A stretch of 64,000 bases of DNA from Roseobacter cerasinus (GCF_009811755.1 NZ_BLIV01000001.1:248001-312000), one strand, 5' to 3'; positions 52,591 to 63,468 are shown, counted from the first letter of the stretch. Made by a program: numbers and translations. The notes: generated from the letters alone by a model not told the origin.

Positions 52591-54602
52591 TCCGCAGCCA
52601 GCGCCTCCTGTCGGCGGGCCTTTGCATTGGCCGAAAGCTCCGCCATCAGCTCGGATGCGCGGGCAATCGGGTTGGTCAGATAGAAATCCGTAACGGCACT
52701 GTGGAAGTTGCCGGTGCCCAGAGCGCCTTGCTCCAGCGGCTGCCGCTCGTTTTCGGGCACGGCGTCGACCTGGCTCAGCTGCGGCACGTCCTTGACCAGC
52801 GCCTGCCGCAGCTGCGCGATGCTGTCAAAGGGAAGCTGCGCACCCATCTCGGCGGACAGCGCCCGCAGGATCGCCCAGTTTTCCTTGGCCTGCCCTGGTG
52901 CAAAGCCTGCGCGCAGGGCCAGTTGCGGACGGCCTTCGGTGTTCACGAACAGGCCCGGCTCCTCAGTGTAGGCCGCGCCAGGAAGGATAATATCAGCCCG
53001 ATGTGCGCCCCGGTCGCCGTGACTGCCCTGATAGATCACGAGGGGCCCGGCGGGGATCTCGACCTCATCCGCACCAAGGTTATAGATCACATCCGCGCCC
53101 AGCGCCGCGTCGATGCCACCCTCAGCCACGGCCCCTATATCCATCGCGCCCACACGGGCGGCGGCGGTGTGCAGCACCATAAGCTTGCCGTTGGTTTTTT
53201 CCGCCACATCCATGGCCGCCGCAAGCACTTCGGCGCCATCGTCGCCGGTCAGCGCGCCTTGCCCCAGAATTACGATCGAGGGTACGTCCTTGATCGCGCC
53301 GAAGTCATGCTGCTGCAAATCACCCAGCGCCTTGCGATCCGTGCCCATGTGCACATGTTCATAGGTCAGATCGGCCGCCTCACCGATCAGCGCCACATTG
53401 GCACCCCGGGTCCAGGCCTTGCGGATGCGCGCGTTCAGGACCGGCGCTTCCACCGCCGGGTTGGTCCCGATCAGCATCACATATTGCGCGTCTTCGATGT
53501 CCTCGATGCACGCGTCACCGACATAGCCATAGCGGTTGCCCGCAGGCAGCTTGGCCCCATCCGTCCGGCATTCGACGATACCGCCCTGCCCTTCGATCAG
53601 CTGTTTCAGCGCAAAAGCCGCCTCAACCGGGGCCAGATCGCCAATCAGCCCGGCCACAGATTTGCCCGCCATCGCCTGTGCCGCTGCAGTCAGCGCCTCT
53701 GGCCAGCTTGCCGGACGCAGCTTGCCATTTTCACGGATGTAAGGCGTGTCGAGCCGCTGCCGCCGCAACCCGTCCCAGACAAAGCGCGTCTTGTCGGAGA
53801 TCCACTCCTCATTCACACCGTCGTGGTTGCGAGGTAGGAAGCGCATGACCTCACGCCCCTTGGTGTCGACACGAATGTTCGACCCCAACGCATCCATCAC
53901 ATCCACGCTCTCGGTCTTGGTCAGCTCCCAAGGCCGCGCGGTGAAAGCATAGGGCTTCGAGACAAGCGCGCCGACAGGGCACAAGTCAATGATATTGCCC
54001 TGTAAATTCGAATCGAGCGTCTGGCCGAGATAGGACGTGATCTCCGCATCCTCTCCGCGCCCGGTCTGACCCATCTGGTGAATGCCCGCCACTTCGGTGG
54101 TGAAGCGCACACAGCGCGTACAGGAGATGCAGCGCGTCATATGCGTCTCGACCAACGGGCCGAGATCGAGGTCTTCGGTCGCCCGCTTGGGCTCGCGGTA
54201 GCGGGAGAAATCCACGCCATAAGCCATCGCCTGGTCCTGCAGGTCACACTCGCCGCCCTGGTCGCAAATCGGGCAATCCAGCGGGTGGTTGATGAGCAGG
54301 AACTCCATCACCCCCTCACGCGCCTTCTTCACCATGGGCGAGTTAGTCTTCACCACGGGCGGCTGGCCTTCCGGTCCGGGCCGCAGATCCTTCACCTGCA
54401 TCGCGCAGGAAGCCGCTGGCTTCGGCGGGCCGCCCACGACCTCGACAAGACACATGCGGCAATTGCCCGCGATCGTCAGCCGCTCGTGATAGCAAAAACG
54501 CGGAATCTCAATCCCGGCCTCTTCACAGGCCTGGATCAGCGTCATCGCGCCGTCCACCTCAATCTCGTTTCCGTCGATGACAACCTTGCGTAAGTCGCTC
54601 AT
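52587..54602 (-). CDS. nuoG: NADH-quinone oxidoreductase subunit G
   Basis: 671 residues. The N-terminal 2Fe-2S region has [19 protein letters not shown], a His-Cys cluster region has [17 protein letters not shown] and the 4Fe-4S region has [10 protein letters not shown] (clusters N1b, N5, N4). A molybdopterin-oxidoreductase-like domain follows. It relays electrons from NuoF to NuoI. ATG 54602 follows the usual NuoG N-terminus [16 protein letters not shown]. Confidence 0.97.
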   Translation of the reverse strand: MSDLRKVVIDGNEIEVDGAMTLIQACEEAGIEIPRFCYHERLTIAGNCRMCLVEVVGGPPKPAASCAMQVKDLRPGPEGQPPVVKTNSPMVKKAREGVMEFLLINHPLDCPICDQGGECDLQDQAMAYGVDFSRYREPKRATEDLDLGPLVETHMTRCISCTRCVRFTTEVAGIHQMGQTGRGEDAEITSYLGQTLDSNLQGNIIDLCPVGALVSKPYAFTARPWELTKTESVDVMDALGSNIRVDTKGREVMRFLPRNHDGVNEEWISDKTRFVWDGLRRQRLDTPYIRENGKLRPASWPEALTAAAQAMAGKSVAGLIGDLAPVEAAFALKQLIEGQGGIVECRTDGAKLPAGNRYGYVGDACIEDIEDAQYVMLIGTNPAVEAPVLNARIRKAWTRGANVALIGEAADLTYEHVHMGTDRKALGDLQQHDFGAIKDVPSIVILGQGALTGDDGAEVLAAAMDVAEKTNGKLMVLHTAAARVGAMDIGAVAEGGIDAALGADVIYNLGADEVEIPAGPLVIYQGSHGDRGAHRADIILPGAAYTEEPGLFVNTEGRPQLALRAGFAPGQAKENWAILRALSAEMGAQLPFDSIAQLRQALVKDVPQLSQVDAVPENERQPLEQGALGTGNFHSAVTDFYLTNPIARASELMAELSANAKARRQEALAAE

Positions 54603-54647
54603 ATCGCTCGCCTTTAGCTCCGGCACGCCCGCATGACGCGGCGTGCC

Positions 54648-55055
54648 CTAGTCTTTTGCCCGCAGCAGCACGCCCACCGTGCTGTTCCGTGCGATTTCCT
54701 CTTTGCCAAGCGCGCAATAGCCCGCCTGATCCACATTCAAATCCTTCGACGCCATGTAGCGCGCGGCCCGAGCGCGCAGGCGGTCTTTCTCGGCCTCGGA
54801 GTCCACATGCGCGTCAATCTCCGCCTGAGTATAGCCCATCTCTTTGGCGGTTTGGTTTAAATTCTGCAATGCAGAAAGTGCTGGCAACACACGGGCCGAA
54901 ATCTGCGGGCAGTTCTTGCGGATCTGATCCGCCAAGCCGATGGCAAACAGCCCGTCGTCTATCGGCTTCACATCCCGAAGGGCTGGTTTGGCCAGCGCGC
55001 CTTGCGATCCCACGATCAGAGCCGCCAAAACCAGGGAAACAACAGGTGTCTTCAT
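54648..55055 (-). CDS. DUF5333-type exported protein
   Basis: 135 residues. A Sec signal, MKTPVVSLVLAALIVGSQGALA, precedes LADQIRKNCPQISARVLPAL, KEMGYTQAEIDAHVDSEAEK and YCALGKEEIARNSTVGVLLR. I assign DUF5333, a family of roseobacter exported proteins. The GYTxxEI box and the C-terminal C-x-L pattern are shared with the gene at 55978, so the two are likely paralogues. It ends 45 bases before nuoG. Function unknown. Confidence 0.75.
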   Translation of the reverse strand: MKTPVVSLVLAALIVGSQGALAKPALRDVKPIDDGLFAIGLADQIRKNCPQISARVLPALSALQNLNQTAKEMGYTQAEIDAHVDSEAEKDRLRARAARYMASKDLNVDQAGYCALGKEEIARNSTVGVLLRAKD

Positions 55056-55152
55056 ATCCACTCTCCTTGAAAGCGCAGCACATGCCGCACCCTCCCGAGA
55101 TGGGATACGAGAGGCCCGCTATTCAATAGCAAGGGATATGGAGCCGCGCCCG

Positions 55153-55476
55153 TCACAGCGGGCAGGCCCCTTCCAGCGTCAGGGTATCGTTCGAGATGGG
55201 CAGAACCTCATCGGGGTCGTCGGGGCCAACCACCCAGTTGATATTGGAACTGCCATATTCATTCACGCAGAAGATCGTGGCCTCATAACGCGCCGCCTCC
55301 CGTGCCCCGAGCAGCGAAGCCGAGACCGGAGCAGCCGTCACCTGAAACTTGTGGCGCTCGTCAAGATCACTGATCCCAGTGCGGTAGAACTGGCCGTCAA
55401 AGGCCACGTCCTCAGCCTCGCTGCCGCAGGCTGCCAGCAGGCCGGCCACCGCCAAATATGTCAAAACACGTCTCAT
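55153..55476 (-). CDS. Small lipoprotein in the nuo operon
   Basis: 107 residues. MRRVLTYLAVAGLLAACGSE carries a lipobox. The mature part includes FDGQFYRTGISDLDERHKFQ and a Cys pair (ATIFCVNEYG and LEGACPL) that could form a disulfide. ATG 55476 follows the DUF3291 stop by 4 bases. No family recognised. Confidence 0.72.
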   Translation of the reverse strand: MRRVLTYLAVAGLLAACGSEAEDVAFDGQFYRTGISDLDERHKFQVTAAPVSASLLGAREAARYEATIFCVNEYGSSNINWVVGPDDPDEVLPISNDTLTLEGACPL

Positions 55477-55480
55477 ATCA

Positions 55481-55975
55481 CTACTCCGCCGCAACCTGCG
55501 CGCAGCGCTCAGTGCGCCAGCGGTTTGCGTCCTTCAAATGCGCCCAGCCAAAGGCGTGGTCGCTGTCTCCATGGGTCTTCAGATGCTCAAGCCGGTCGAG
55601 CGCTTCTTCCAGCGTCGGCTGATGCCCCTCCGGCACCCACCACATCACGAAGTGCATCTCTCCGAGCACCTCGAACCACTCCGCCCGACGCTCGTAGAAC
55701 TGCTTGTGGAGGGTGCCCCAGACAAAAGTCTCCAGCTGCTCCGGCGTTTCCCAGACGCTGAGGTTGGGCACGAACCGCGGGTCGCCGCCAATCGCGTTTT
55801 CCGTATTGCCAGACCCCGGCGCGCCAGAGCCTTCCATCATCCACACGAACCCCGTCATACGTTTGCCCAAACCATTGATCCGGTCGATGTTCTGCATGAA
55901 CTCCGCCACGCGCGGGTCCTCCATCGGGGCGACAAGGCGGCCAACGTTGAGTTCCGCAAGATGATGACCTTGCAT
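55481..55975 (-). CDS. DUF3291 domain protein
   Basis: 164 residues. HHLAELNVGRLVAPMEDPRV, EFMQNIDRINGLGKRMTGFV, LSVWETPEQLETFVWGTLHK and MHFVMWWVPEGHQP match the DUF3291 dimeric-barrel family, related to monooxygenase-type ferredoxin-like folds. No activity is known. The ATG at 55975 follows the upstream stop by 2 bases. It is a soluble protein lying between two lipoprotein genes. Confidence 0.85.
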   Translation of the reverse strand: MQGHHLAELNVGRLVAPMEDPRVAEFMQNIDRINGLGKRMTGFVWMMEGSGAPGSGNTENAIGGDPRFVPNLSVWETPEQLETFVWGTLHKQFYERRAEWFEVLGEMHFVMWWVPEGHQPTLEEALDRLEHLKTHGDSDHAFGWAHLKDANRWRTERCAQVAAE

Positions 55976-55977
55976 TC

Positions 55978-56427
55978 TTAAATCTCCCGCATCATTCGAC
56001 CAAGCGTCGTCCGCTGATCCATCTCCGACCGCGCCAAATCGCAAATCGCCCGGGTGTCCGTAGGATCTACCCCACGCATGCCAAAGTAAGATTGACGAAA
56101 CTTCTCGATATCTCCCTCGCTGATCCGCGCGGCGGCAGCGTTGATCTCATCGGCCGTATAGCCTCTGCGTTCCCACTCATCGAAAAATCGCAGGTTCATT
56201 TCGCGGCTGGTCCCCAGGCTGAAACCGATGCCGGCGCCAGAACAGCGACCAACCATGAAGGCGGCGATGCCCGCGTCCCGCGCATAGACAAGTGTGCTGC
56301 GATCCAGAGCCTCCAGCCGGTTTCGCTCCAACTCAGAAGCGACGCCAACAGCCATCGGCGCCGCACAAGCCGCGAGAGGTGCACTCAGCACCATCGCTCC
56401 CATAAGCCTTCCAGAGACATCGATCAT
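55978..56427 (-). CDS. DUF5333-like lipoprotein paralogue
   Basis: 149 residues. [20 protein letters not shown] and CAAP provide a lipoprotein signal. The mature part has FFDEWERRGYTADEINAAAA and AICDLARSEMDQRTTLGRMM, aligning with GYTQAEI and C-x-L-x3-E-x4-T of the DUF5333 protein at 54648. Its start overlaps the nuoF stop (TAATG) by one base. Unlike its paralogue it carries a lipobox, so the two may be held on different membrane faces. Confidence 0.72.
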   Translation of the reverse strand: MIDVSGRLMGAMVLSAPLAACAAPMAVGVASELERNRLEALDRSTLVYARDAGIAAFMVGRCSGAGIGFSLGTSREMNLRFFDEWERRGYTADEINAAAARISEGDIEKFRQSYFGMRGVDPTDTRAICDLARSEMDQRTTLGRMMREI

Positions 56428-57722
56428 TACTCCGCCGCCACCGCGCTGACGCGACCTGTCCGTTTGTGTTTGATGCGGTCTTCGATCTCGTCGCGGAAGT
56501 GGCGGATGAGACCTTGGATTGGCCAGGCCGCCGCATCACCAAGCGCGCAGATCGTGTGACCTTCAACCTGTTTGGTCACGTCGAGCAGCATGTCGATTTC
56601 CTCGACCTCCGCCTCGCCCGTGACCAGCCGGTCCATCACGCGCATCATCCAGCCGGTGCCCTCGCGGCAGGGCGTGCATTGCCCGCAGCTCTCGTGTTTA
56701 TAGAACTTCGACAGCCGCCAGATCGCCTTGATGATGTCTGTCGAGTTGTCCATCACGATCACCGCCGCCGTGCCAAGGCCTGAGCGCTGTTCACGCAGGT
56801 AGTCGAAATCCATGATCGCCTCGCGCATGTCCTTGCCCGGAATGCAGGGCACCGAAGACCCGCCCGGGATCACCGCCTTGAGGTTGTCCCAGCCGCCGCG
56901 AATGCCGCCGCAATGGGTCTCGATCAGCTCTTCGAAGGTGATCGACATGGCCTCCTCGACCACGCAGGGGGTGTTCACATGGCCACTGATGGCAAAGAGC
57001 TTGGTGCCTGCATTGTTCGCGCGGCCAAAGCCCGCAAACCACTCCGGCCCGCGCCGCAGGATCGTGGGGACCACGGCAATCGATTCCACATTGTTCACCG
57101 TGGTCGGGCAGCCATAAAGCCCCGCGCCCGCAGGAAACGGCGGCTTCATACGCGGCATGCCCTTCTTGCCCTCAAGGCTTTCCAGAAGTGCTGTTTCCTC
57201 GCCGCAGATGTAGGCCCCTGCCCCATGGTGCAGGTACAGGTCAAAATCCCAACCGGACCCAGCCGCGTTCTTACCGATCAGCCCCGCGTCATAAGCCTCG
57301 TCAATCGCCGCCTGCAGCGCCTCTTTCTCGCGGATGTACTCCCCGCGAATGTAGATGTAGCAGGCGTGTGCATTCATCGCGAAACTCGCGATCAAGCAGC
57401 CTTCGACCAGCGTATGCGGATCGTGGCGCATAATCTCACGATCCTTGCAGGTGCCGGGCTCGGATTCGTCCGCATTCACCACCAGATAGGCCGGGCGCCC
57501 GTCACTTTCCTTGGGCATGAAAGACCACTTGAGGCCGGTCGGGAAGCCAGCCCCACCACGCCCGCGTAGACCGGAGGCTTTCATCTGGTCCACGATCCAG
57601 TCGCGGCCCTTCTTGATGATCTCTGCCGTGCCGTCCCAATGGCCGCGTGCCTGCGCGCCCTTCAGCGTGCGATCATGCATGCCGTAGATATTGGTGAAGA
57701 TCCGGTCCTTATCCTGAAGCAT
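56427..57722 (-). CDS. nuoF: NADH-quinone oxidoreductase subunit F
   Basis: 431 residues. [20 protein letters not shown] holds the FMN/NADH site, and [20 protein letters not shown] with [20 protein letters not shown] binds the 4Fe-4S cluster N3. It oxidises NADH at the tip of the peripheral arm, with NuoE. Length is normal. Confidence 0.97.
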   Translation of the reverse strand: MLQDKDRIFTNIYGMHDRTLKGAQARGHWDGTAEIIKKGRDWIVDQMKASGLRGRGGAGFPTGLKWSFMPKESDGRPAYLVVNADESEPGTCKDREIMRHDPHTLVEGCLIASFAMNAHACYIYIRGEYIREKEALQAAIDEAYDAGLIGKNAAGSGWDFDLYLHHGAGAYICGEETALLESLEGKKGMPRMKPPFPAGAGLYGCPTTVNNVESIAVVPTILRRGPEWFAGFGRANNAGTKLFAISGHVNTPCVVEEAMSITFEELIETHCGGIRGGWDNLKAVIPGGSSVPCIPGKDMREAIMDFDYLREQRSGLGTAAVIVMDNSTDIIKAIWRLSKFYKHESCGQCTPCREGTGWMMRVMDRLVTGEAEVEEIDMLLDVTKQVEGHTICALGDAAAWPIQGLIRHFRDEIEDRIKHKRTGRVSAVAAE

Positions 57723-57734
57723 CCGCTTCCCCTC

Positions 57735-57983
57735 TCACTCGGGCCCGCGCGCGTCTTTGCGCGCGCGCCGTATCTGTAATGACACCACCAGCGCCCAGAA
57801 GAGCCCCGCCAATGCCGCAAAATCGAAAAGAAAGGCATAACGCCCGGGCATACCCAGCTTCGGCCCCAGCCAAAGCGCCAGCAGCCACAGCACCATGGTG
57901 CCCACGATCACAAGGCTGACCATCCGCCCCTTGGCGGCCAGCGCACGGTCCTGCGCCTGTGTGTCCTGATCCTGCGCACTCAT
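57735..57983 (-). CDS. DUF5337-type small membrane protein
   Basis: 82 residues. RMVSLVIVGTMVLWLLALWL and FLFDFAALAGLFWALVVSLQ are two helices, with a hydrophilic N-terminus (SAQDQDTQAQDRALAAKG) and a short C-terminal charged tail. This matches my memory of DUF5337, common in Rhodobacteraceae. It ends 12 bases before nuoF. Function unknown; a membrane-arm partner is possible. Confidence 0.75.
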   Translation of the reverse strand: MSAQDQDTQAQDRALAAKGRMVSLVIVGTMVLWLLALWLGPKLGMPGRYAFLFDFAALAGLFWALVVSLQIRRARKDARGPE

Positions 57984-58010
57984 GATCAGTTGTGCCTTTC
58001 CGTCCGTCCT

Positions 58011-58673
58011 TCAGTCGCCGCTTGCCAGCTTTTTCGCCTGGCCGACCCAATCATCCCGTTCGATCCGGCCCTTGAAGCGCAGCCGCTCGTCAACCCAGGC
58101 GATATCATCCTTGGTCAAGGCGGCCACCTGGTCAAAGTGCCAGATGCCCAGCGAATTCAGCGTCTCTTCCAGTTTTGGCCCGACACCGCTGATCTTCTTG
58201 AGATCGTCTGCGCCGCCGTCCCGTGCCGTATCACTAAAGCCCGCCGGGCGCGCCTCTGTCTCGGCGGTTGATGCTGTGACCTCTGCGGGTTTGGCTGCGT
58301 CTTCTGCCGCAGGCTCCTTTTCGTAGGTCCAGTCCCCCTTGCGCGCGGCCAGATCCTCTTCGCCCGGCAACCGTTTGGAGGGCTGGATCTTCGGGGCCGC
58401 CTCACTGGCCGCTGGCGCTGCTGCCGGTGCCGCTTTCGGCGCCTCAGGGGCCCCTGCGCCAAGTACCACCTCGCCCGGACCGGGCAAGGGCCGGGTCATG
58501 ATCCAACTGATGATCGCGCCGAACACAATAAAGACCACGACGCCCGCGAAGACGCCCTGCATAAAGCCCCATCCCCCCAGGACCATCAACAAGACGGCAG
58601 CCAAGACGCCACCTGCCAAAGCCACCAGCCAGCTGCCCAGAGCCATGCCGATCATACCTTTATTGTTGCCCAT
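58011..58673 (-). CDS. Membrane-anchored protein sharing a C-terminal domain with NuoE
   Basis: 220 residues. Two N-terminal helices (about 10-65) lead to a Pro/Ala-rich linker (about 70-150). The C-terminal 65 residues read DDLKKISGVGPKLEETLNSL and GIWHFDQVAALTKDDIAWVD, a helix-hairpin-helix-like domain that matches the end of NuoE ([40 protein letters not shown]). Such HhH domains usually bind nucleic acid or mediate contacts; here pairing with NuoE is the more likely role (inference). Confidence 0.78.
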   Translation of the reverse strand: MGNNKGMIGMALGSWLVALAGGVLAAVLLMVLGGWGFMQGVFAGVVVFIVFGAIISWIMTRPLPGPGEVVLGAGAPEAPKAAPAAAPAASEAAPKIQPSKRLPGEEDLAARKGDWTYEKEPAAEDAAKPAEVTASTAETEARPAGFSDTARDGGADDLKKISGVGPKLEETLNSLGIWHFDQVAALTKDDIAWVDERLRFKGRIERDDWVGQAKKLASGD

Positions 58674-58743
58674 CCCAGTCCCTCTTTTCCTGTTGATCGT
58701 ATGTCCGATCTCACTCTAACCAGCTTTTACGCGTTTTGGAAAT

Positions 58744-59859
58744 TCAGGAGGCTGTGTCTTCAGCCAGTGTGCGGGCCTGTGCGACCCAGTTGTCCCGGCT
58801 CACTCGACCTATGAACCCTTCGAGGTTTTCATCGACCCAGGCCACTTCCTCGTCGGTCCAGGCTGCCACCTGGTCGAAATGGAAAAAGCCCATGCTATGC
58901 AAAAGTTTCTCCAGCTTCGGCCCAACGCCTTTGATCTTCTTGAGGTCATCCGGACCGCCGTCGCGCGCCGAGGCCAACACCGCAGGCTTTTCCCCAACCG
59001 GCGCGTCCGTTGCGCCAGCCGGGTCGGATTTCGATGGCGGTTTGGCCTTTGACGTGGCTTGCGCCTCCTGTTCGGTGGTGCCGGTGGCGTCTGCGGGCAC
59101 GCCTTCAGCGGGCCTTACTTCTCGGGCCGGGCGTTTAGCCACATTGGCCGCCTTGCCCTGCCACGGCATGATCAGCGGCACTTCGGTCCCGTCAATCCGC
59201 TTGACCGTATCGCCGATGCTCACGGCCAGGTCGACCGACGCGTTGTACTGAGGTTTACCGTTCTCATGGTCGGTCAGCGAGGTCAGACCGCCCAGCGGCT
59301 CAGCCGCATAGCGCCCGTTCTGCGGGCCGGGCACGGGCACCTTGCCTGCCGCCAGCTCGTCAATGATCTCGCCCATCCGTTCGGCGGTGAGATCCTCGTA
59401 GTAATCCTTGCCGATCTGCGCCATCGGCGCGTTGGAGCACGAGCCGAGGCACTCGACCTCCTCCCAGGAGAAATTGCCATCCGCCGAGAGCGCATGCGGC
59501 TCGGGCGCGATCTTCTCCTTACACACGGCCACGAGATCTTCGGCGCCGCAGATCATGCAGGAGGTCGTGCCGCACACCTGGATATGCGCGATCTTTCCAA
59601 CCGGCTGGAGCTGGAACATGAAATAGAAGGTCGCCACCTCCAGAGCCCGGATATAGCTCAGGCCCAGCATATCGGCAACAGTCTCAATGGCGGGTTTGCT
59701 GAGCCACCCCTCCTGCTCCTGCGCGCGCCAAAGCAGCGGAATGATGGCGCTGGCCTGGCGCCCCTCGGGGTATTTCGTGATCTGCCCTTCCGCCCAGGCA
59801 AGATTGTCCGCCGTGAACGCAAAAGCGTCGGGTTGGTCGGGGTGAAGACGTCTCAGCAT
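58744..59859 (-). CDS. nuoE: NADH-quinone oxidoreductase subunit E with long C-terminal extension
   Basis: 371 residues against about 160-240 for typical NuoE. Residues 1-190 are the 2Fe-2S thioredoxin-like domain (cluster N1a): [15 protein letters not shown] and [21 protein letters not shown] Pro/Ala/Glu-rich linker (about 225-300) follows. The last 70 residues form a helix-hairpin-helix domain shared with the gene at 58011. NuoE assists NuoF in NADH oxidation. One base separates its start from the preceding stop. Confidence 0.95.
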   Translation of the reverse strand: MLRRLHPDQPDAFAFTADNLAWAEGQITKYPEGRQASAIIPLLWRAQEQEGWLSKPAIETVADMLGLSYIRALEVATFYFMFQLQPVGKIAHIQVCGTTSCMICGAEDLVAVCKEKIAPEPHALSADGNFSWEEVECLGSCSNAPMAQIGKDYYEDLTAERMGEIIDELAAGKVPVPGPQNGRYAAEPLGGLTSLTDHENGKPQYNASVDLAVSIGDTVKRIDGTEVPLIMPWQGKAANVAKRPAREVRPAEGVPADATGTTEQEAQATSKAKPPSKSDPAGATDAPVGEKPAVLASARDGGPDDLKKIKGVGPKLEKLLHSMGFFHFDQVAAWTDEEVAWVDENLEGFIGRVSRDNWVAQARTLAEDTAS

Positions 59860-60336
59860 TTAATTCTCAAGCTCTTCTATTGACACGCAGACAGCGCGGG
59901 CATCCTGAACGCCACTTTTGCCTTCTGAGGCAAAGCGGGCGAAGTCATCATCTGAAATGGTGATCTGGCACAAGGAGGAAACGGCGCTTTCTTCCACAAG
60001 GATCACACCCTCACGCACATGCGTATACCCTTCGGATGCATCGATGCAATCTGTGAAACTGCGATCATCCGAGGAGACGAAATTGCCGTTGAACACGTCA
60101 TAGGGCACGCAGATGGCCACATATCCGCTGATGTCACCCCCCTCGGCAAACTCAGCAAAGACCTCATCACCGATATCGATCTTGCAAAAGCTGCCACCCG
60201 TCTCGGTTTCGATCATCACCACCCCATCACGGATATTCTGGTACCCGATGGAGTCGTCGATCAGATCTGATACGGATGCCATGGCGGTGGCACCGCACCA
60301 CAGACAAGCCACAGCGCTTGTCAGAGCCTTCTTCAT
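59860..60336 (-). CDS. Exported protein with an internal tandem duplication
   Basis: 158 residues. [20 protein letters not shown] is a probable Sec signal. Two similar halves follow: [37 protein letters not shown] and [37 protein letters not shown], each ending in a Cys (AICVPYD / AVCVSIE). The repeat unit is about 65 residues. No domain name can be given. It is tightly packed between nuoD and nuoE. Confidence 0.72.
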   Translation of the reverse strand: MKKALTSAVACLWCGATAMASVSDLIDDSIGYQNIRDGVVMIETETGGSFCKIDIGDEVFAEFAEGGDISGYVAICVPYDVFNGNFVSSDDRSFTDCIDASEGYTHVREGVILVEESAVSSLCQITISDDDFARFASEGKSGVQDARAVCVSIEELEN

Positions 60337-61556
60337 CGGTCGATCTCTCCAAACACCACATCCATGGTCCCGATGATCGCGGCCACATCAGCCAGTTGGT
60401 GGCCGCGCGACATGTGATCCATGGCCTGCAGGTGCAAAAAGCCGGGCGCGCGGATTTTGCTGCGGTAGGGTTTGTTGGTGCCATCAGCCACGAGATAAAC
60501 GCCAAACTCGCCCTTGGGCGCCTCCACCGCGCAATAGACCTCACCCTCGGGCACGTGGAAGCCTTCGGTGTAGAGCTTGAAGTGGTGGATCAGGCTCTCC
60601 ATCGACTGTTTCATATCCTTGCGCGATGGCGGGGTGATCTTGCCACGCGCGAGGATGTCGCCTTGCCCCTCGGGCGCGCGCAGTTTCTCGATGGCCTGCA
60701 GGATGATCCGCAGCGATTGCCGCATCTCTTCCATGCGCACCAGATAACGGTCATAGCAATCGCCGTTCTTGCCCACGGGGATCTGGAAGTCGAACTCGTC
60801 GTAGCACTCATAGGGCTGCGCGCGGCGCAGATCCCACGCCAGGCCGGAGCCGCGCACCATCACGCCGGAGAAGCCGTATTCGAGGATGTCTTCCTCGGTG
60901 ACGATGCCGATATCGGCGTTGCGCTGCTTGAAGATGCGATTTTCGGTCAGCAGCCCGTCGATGTCCGCCATGACCTTGGGGAATTCCTTAGACCAGGTGT
61001 CGATATCATCGATCAGCTCAGGGGTCAGATCCTGATGCACCCCGCCGGGCCGGAAGTAGGCTGCGTGCAGCCGCGCGCCGCAGGCCCGCTCGTAGAAGAT
61101 CATCAGCTTTTCGCGCTCTTCAAAGCCCCAAAGCGGCGGGGTCAGCGCGCCCACGTCCATCGCCTGCGTGGTGATGTTCAGCAGGTGGTTCAACACCCGC
61201 CCGATCTCGCAGAAAAGCACGCGGATGAGGCTGGCGCGGCGCGGCACCTCGACGCCGGTGAGCTTCTCGATGGCGAGACACCAGGCGTGCTCCTGGTTCA
61301 TCGGCGCCACATAGTCGAGCCGATCGAAATACGGCAGGTTTTGCAGATAGGTCCGGCTCTCCATCAGCTTTTCGGTGCCACGGTGCAGCAGGCCAATGTG
61401 CGGGTCACAGCGCTCGACGATCTCGCCGTCCAGTTCCAGCACCAGCCGCAGCACGCCATGCGCCGCCGGGTGCTGCGGCCCGAAGTTGATGTTGAAATTA
61501 CGGATCTTCTGCTCGCCCGTCAGGGCGTCGTCAAAACCTTTGGTACCGTCCATCAT
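60333..61556 (-). CDS. nuoD: NADH-quinone oxidoreductase subunit D
   Basis: 407 residues. [60 protein letters not shown] and [10 protein letters not shown] are typical of the 49-kDa subunit that forms the quinone pocket with NuoB. ATG 61556 overlaps the upstream 51-residue ORF by four bases; a second ATG lies one codon later. Confidence 0.97.
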   Translation of the reverse strand: MMDGTKGFDDALTGEQKIRNFNINFGPQHPAAHGVLRLVLELDGEIVERCDPHIGLLHRGTEKLMESRTYLQNLPYFDRLDYVAPMNQEHAWCLAIEKLTGVEVPRRASLIRVLFCEIGRVLNHLLNITTQAMDVGALTPPLWGFEEREKLMIFYERACGARLHAAYFRPGGVHQDLTPELIDDIDTWSKEFPKVMADIDGLLTENRIFKQRNADIGIVTEEDILEYGFSGVMVRGSGLAWDLRRAQPYECYDEFDFQIPVGKNGDCYDRYLVRMEEMRQSLRIILQAIEKLRAPEGQGDILARGKITPPSRKDMKQSMESLIHHFKLYTEGFHVPEGEVYCAVEAPKGEFGVYLVADGTNKPYRSKIRAPGFLHLQAMDHMSRGHQLADVAAIIGTMDVVFGEIDR

Positions 61557-61708
61557 GCTGAACCTCCAGTCGAAGAAAGAACCCTGATATTACAAAACCT
61601 TGCAGCGAGCATACGCTTCGTATTTTGAGGCATATTTTTTAAAAACGGCATCAAAGCCAGACCCAACCCAGCGGCCCCGATAAGTGTATTGATTATCTCA
61701 AACCACAT
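61553..61708 (-). CDS. 51-residue single-helix membrane ORF between nuoC and nuoD
   Basis: Starts at ATG 61708 with GGAGAAGCGGTG upstream; the ATG overlaps the TGA of the 57-residue ORF (TGATG) and its own TGA overlaps nuoD (ATGA). The protein [20 protein letters not shown] has one helix, then a basic tail ([30 protein letters not shown]). No homologue recognised. The chain of overlaps implies co-translation with nuoD. Confidence 0.68.
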   Translation of the reverse strand: MWFEIINTLIGAAGLGLALMPFLKNMPQNTKRMLAARFCNIRVLSSTGGSA

Positions 61709-61881
61709 CACCGCTTCTCCAACTCTTGCAGCTTCAGACCCATCCACCAGAGCAAGGCAATGGTGCCCAGCGGGATCAAGCAGGCCGCTGCCCAGTATTT
61801 GTTGATGCCGAAGAACGGCAGCAGCTTGACCATCGGGATGGCCGTGAGCGCAGAGAGGATGAGCCACCAGAGCCCGTCCAT
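61708..61881 (-). CDS. 57-residue two-helix membrane ORF between nuoC and nuoD
   Basis: ATG 61881 overlaps the nuoC stop by one base (TGATG), and its stop overlaps the next ORF. The peptide has two hydrophobic helices ([39 protein letters not shown]) with a short loop, and the short charged end LKLQELEKR. Too short to appear in many gene calls. The double overlap and Trp-rich helices make chance coding unlikely. No family recognised. Confidence 0.72.
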   Translation of the reverse strand: MDGLWWLILSALTAIPMVKLLPFFGINKYWAAACLIPLGTIALLWWMGLKLQELEKR

Positions 61882-62498
61882 CACTTCGCCTCTGCTTTCT
61901 CATCCGCCTTGTCGTCACCGGGCAGAATGTACTCCGCGCCCTCCCAGGGACTCATGAAATCGAACTGCCGGTATTCCTGCACCAGGCTCACCGGCTCGTA
62001 GACCACGCGCTTTTGCGCCTCGTCATAGCGCACCTCGGTATAGCCCGTGGTCGGGAAATCCTTGCGCAGCGGATAGCCGCGGAAGCCGTAGTCCGTCAGG
62101 ATGCGCCGCAGGTCCGGGTGGCCCGAGAAGAGGATGCCGAACATATCGAATACTTCACGCTCAAACCAGTTGGCCGAGGGGTGCACCGAGACAATCGAGG
62201 GTACCATAGCCTCTTCGCGGATGCTGACCCGCAGGCGAATACGGTGGTTCTGGTACATCGACAGCAGGTGATAGACCACGTCGAAGCGCTTGGCGCGGCC
62301 CGTATAATCCACCGCCGTGATATCCACGAGCGAGGAGAACTGGCAGGTCGCGTCACTCTTCAGGAATTCCACCAACCCCACGATGTTCGAGGGCGTCACG
62401 TCAAGGTTCAGCTCATCATGGGTCACATCCCAGGCCAGCACACAGTCGGTGCGTTTGGCTTCGATGTAAGCGCCCAGCTCTTTCAATGCGTCAGACAT
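61881..62498 (-). CDS. nuoC: NADH-quinone oxidoreductase subunit C
   Basis: 205 residues of the 30-kDa subunit. [40 protein letters not shown] and [20 protein letters not shown] (the usual [14 protein letters not shown] motif) identify NuoC. It lies at the base of the peripheral arm. It ends one base inside the next ORF. Confidence 0.97.
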   Translation of the reverse strand: MSDALKELGAYIEAKRTDCVLAWDVTHDELNLDVTPSNIVGLVEFLKSDATCQFSSLVDITAVDYTGRAKRFDVVYHLLSMYQNHRIRLRVSIREEAMVPSIVSVHPSANWFEREVFDMFGILFSGHPDLRRILTDYGFRGYPLRKDFPTTGYTEVRYDEAQKRVVYEPVSLVQEYRQFDFMSPWEGAEYILPGDDKADEKAEAK

Positions 62499-62507
62499 GC
62501 GGCCTCC

Positions 62508-63388
<881 letters not shown>

Positions 63389-63468
63389 CTCGTCCAAGGC
63401 TTGGCTCCTTTTCTGTGGCACCGGTGCATTTCACACCATGCTGCCCCGCGGCGAACAGGGTTTATGCG

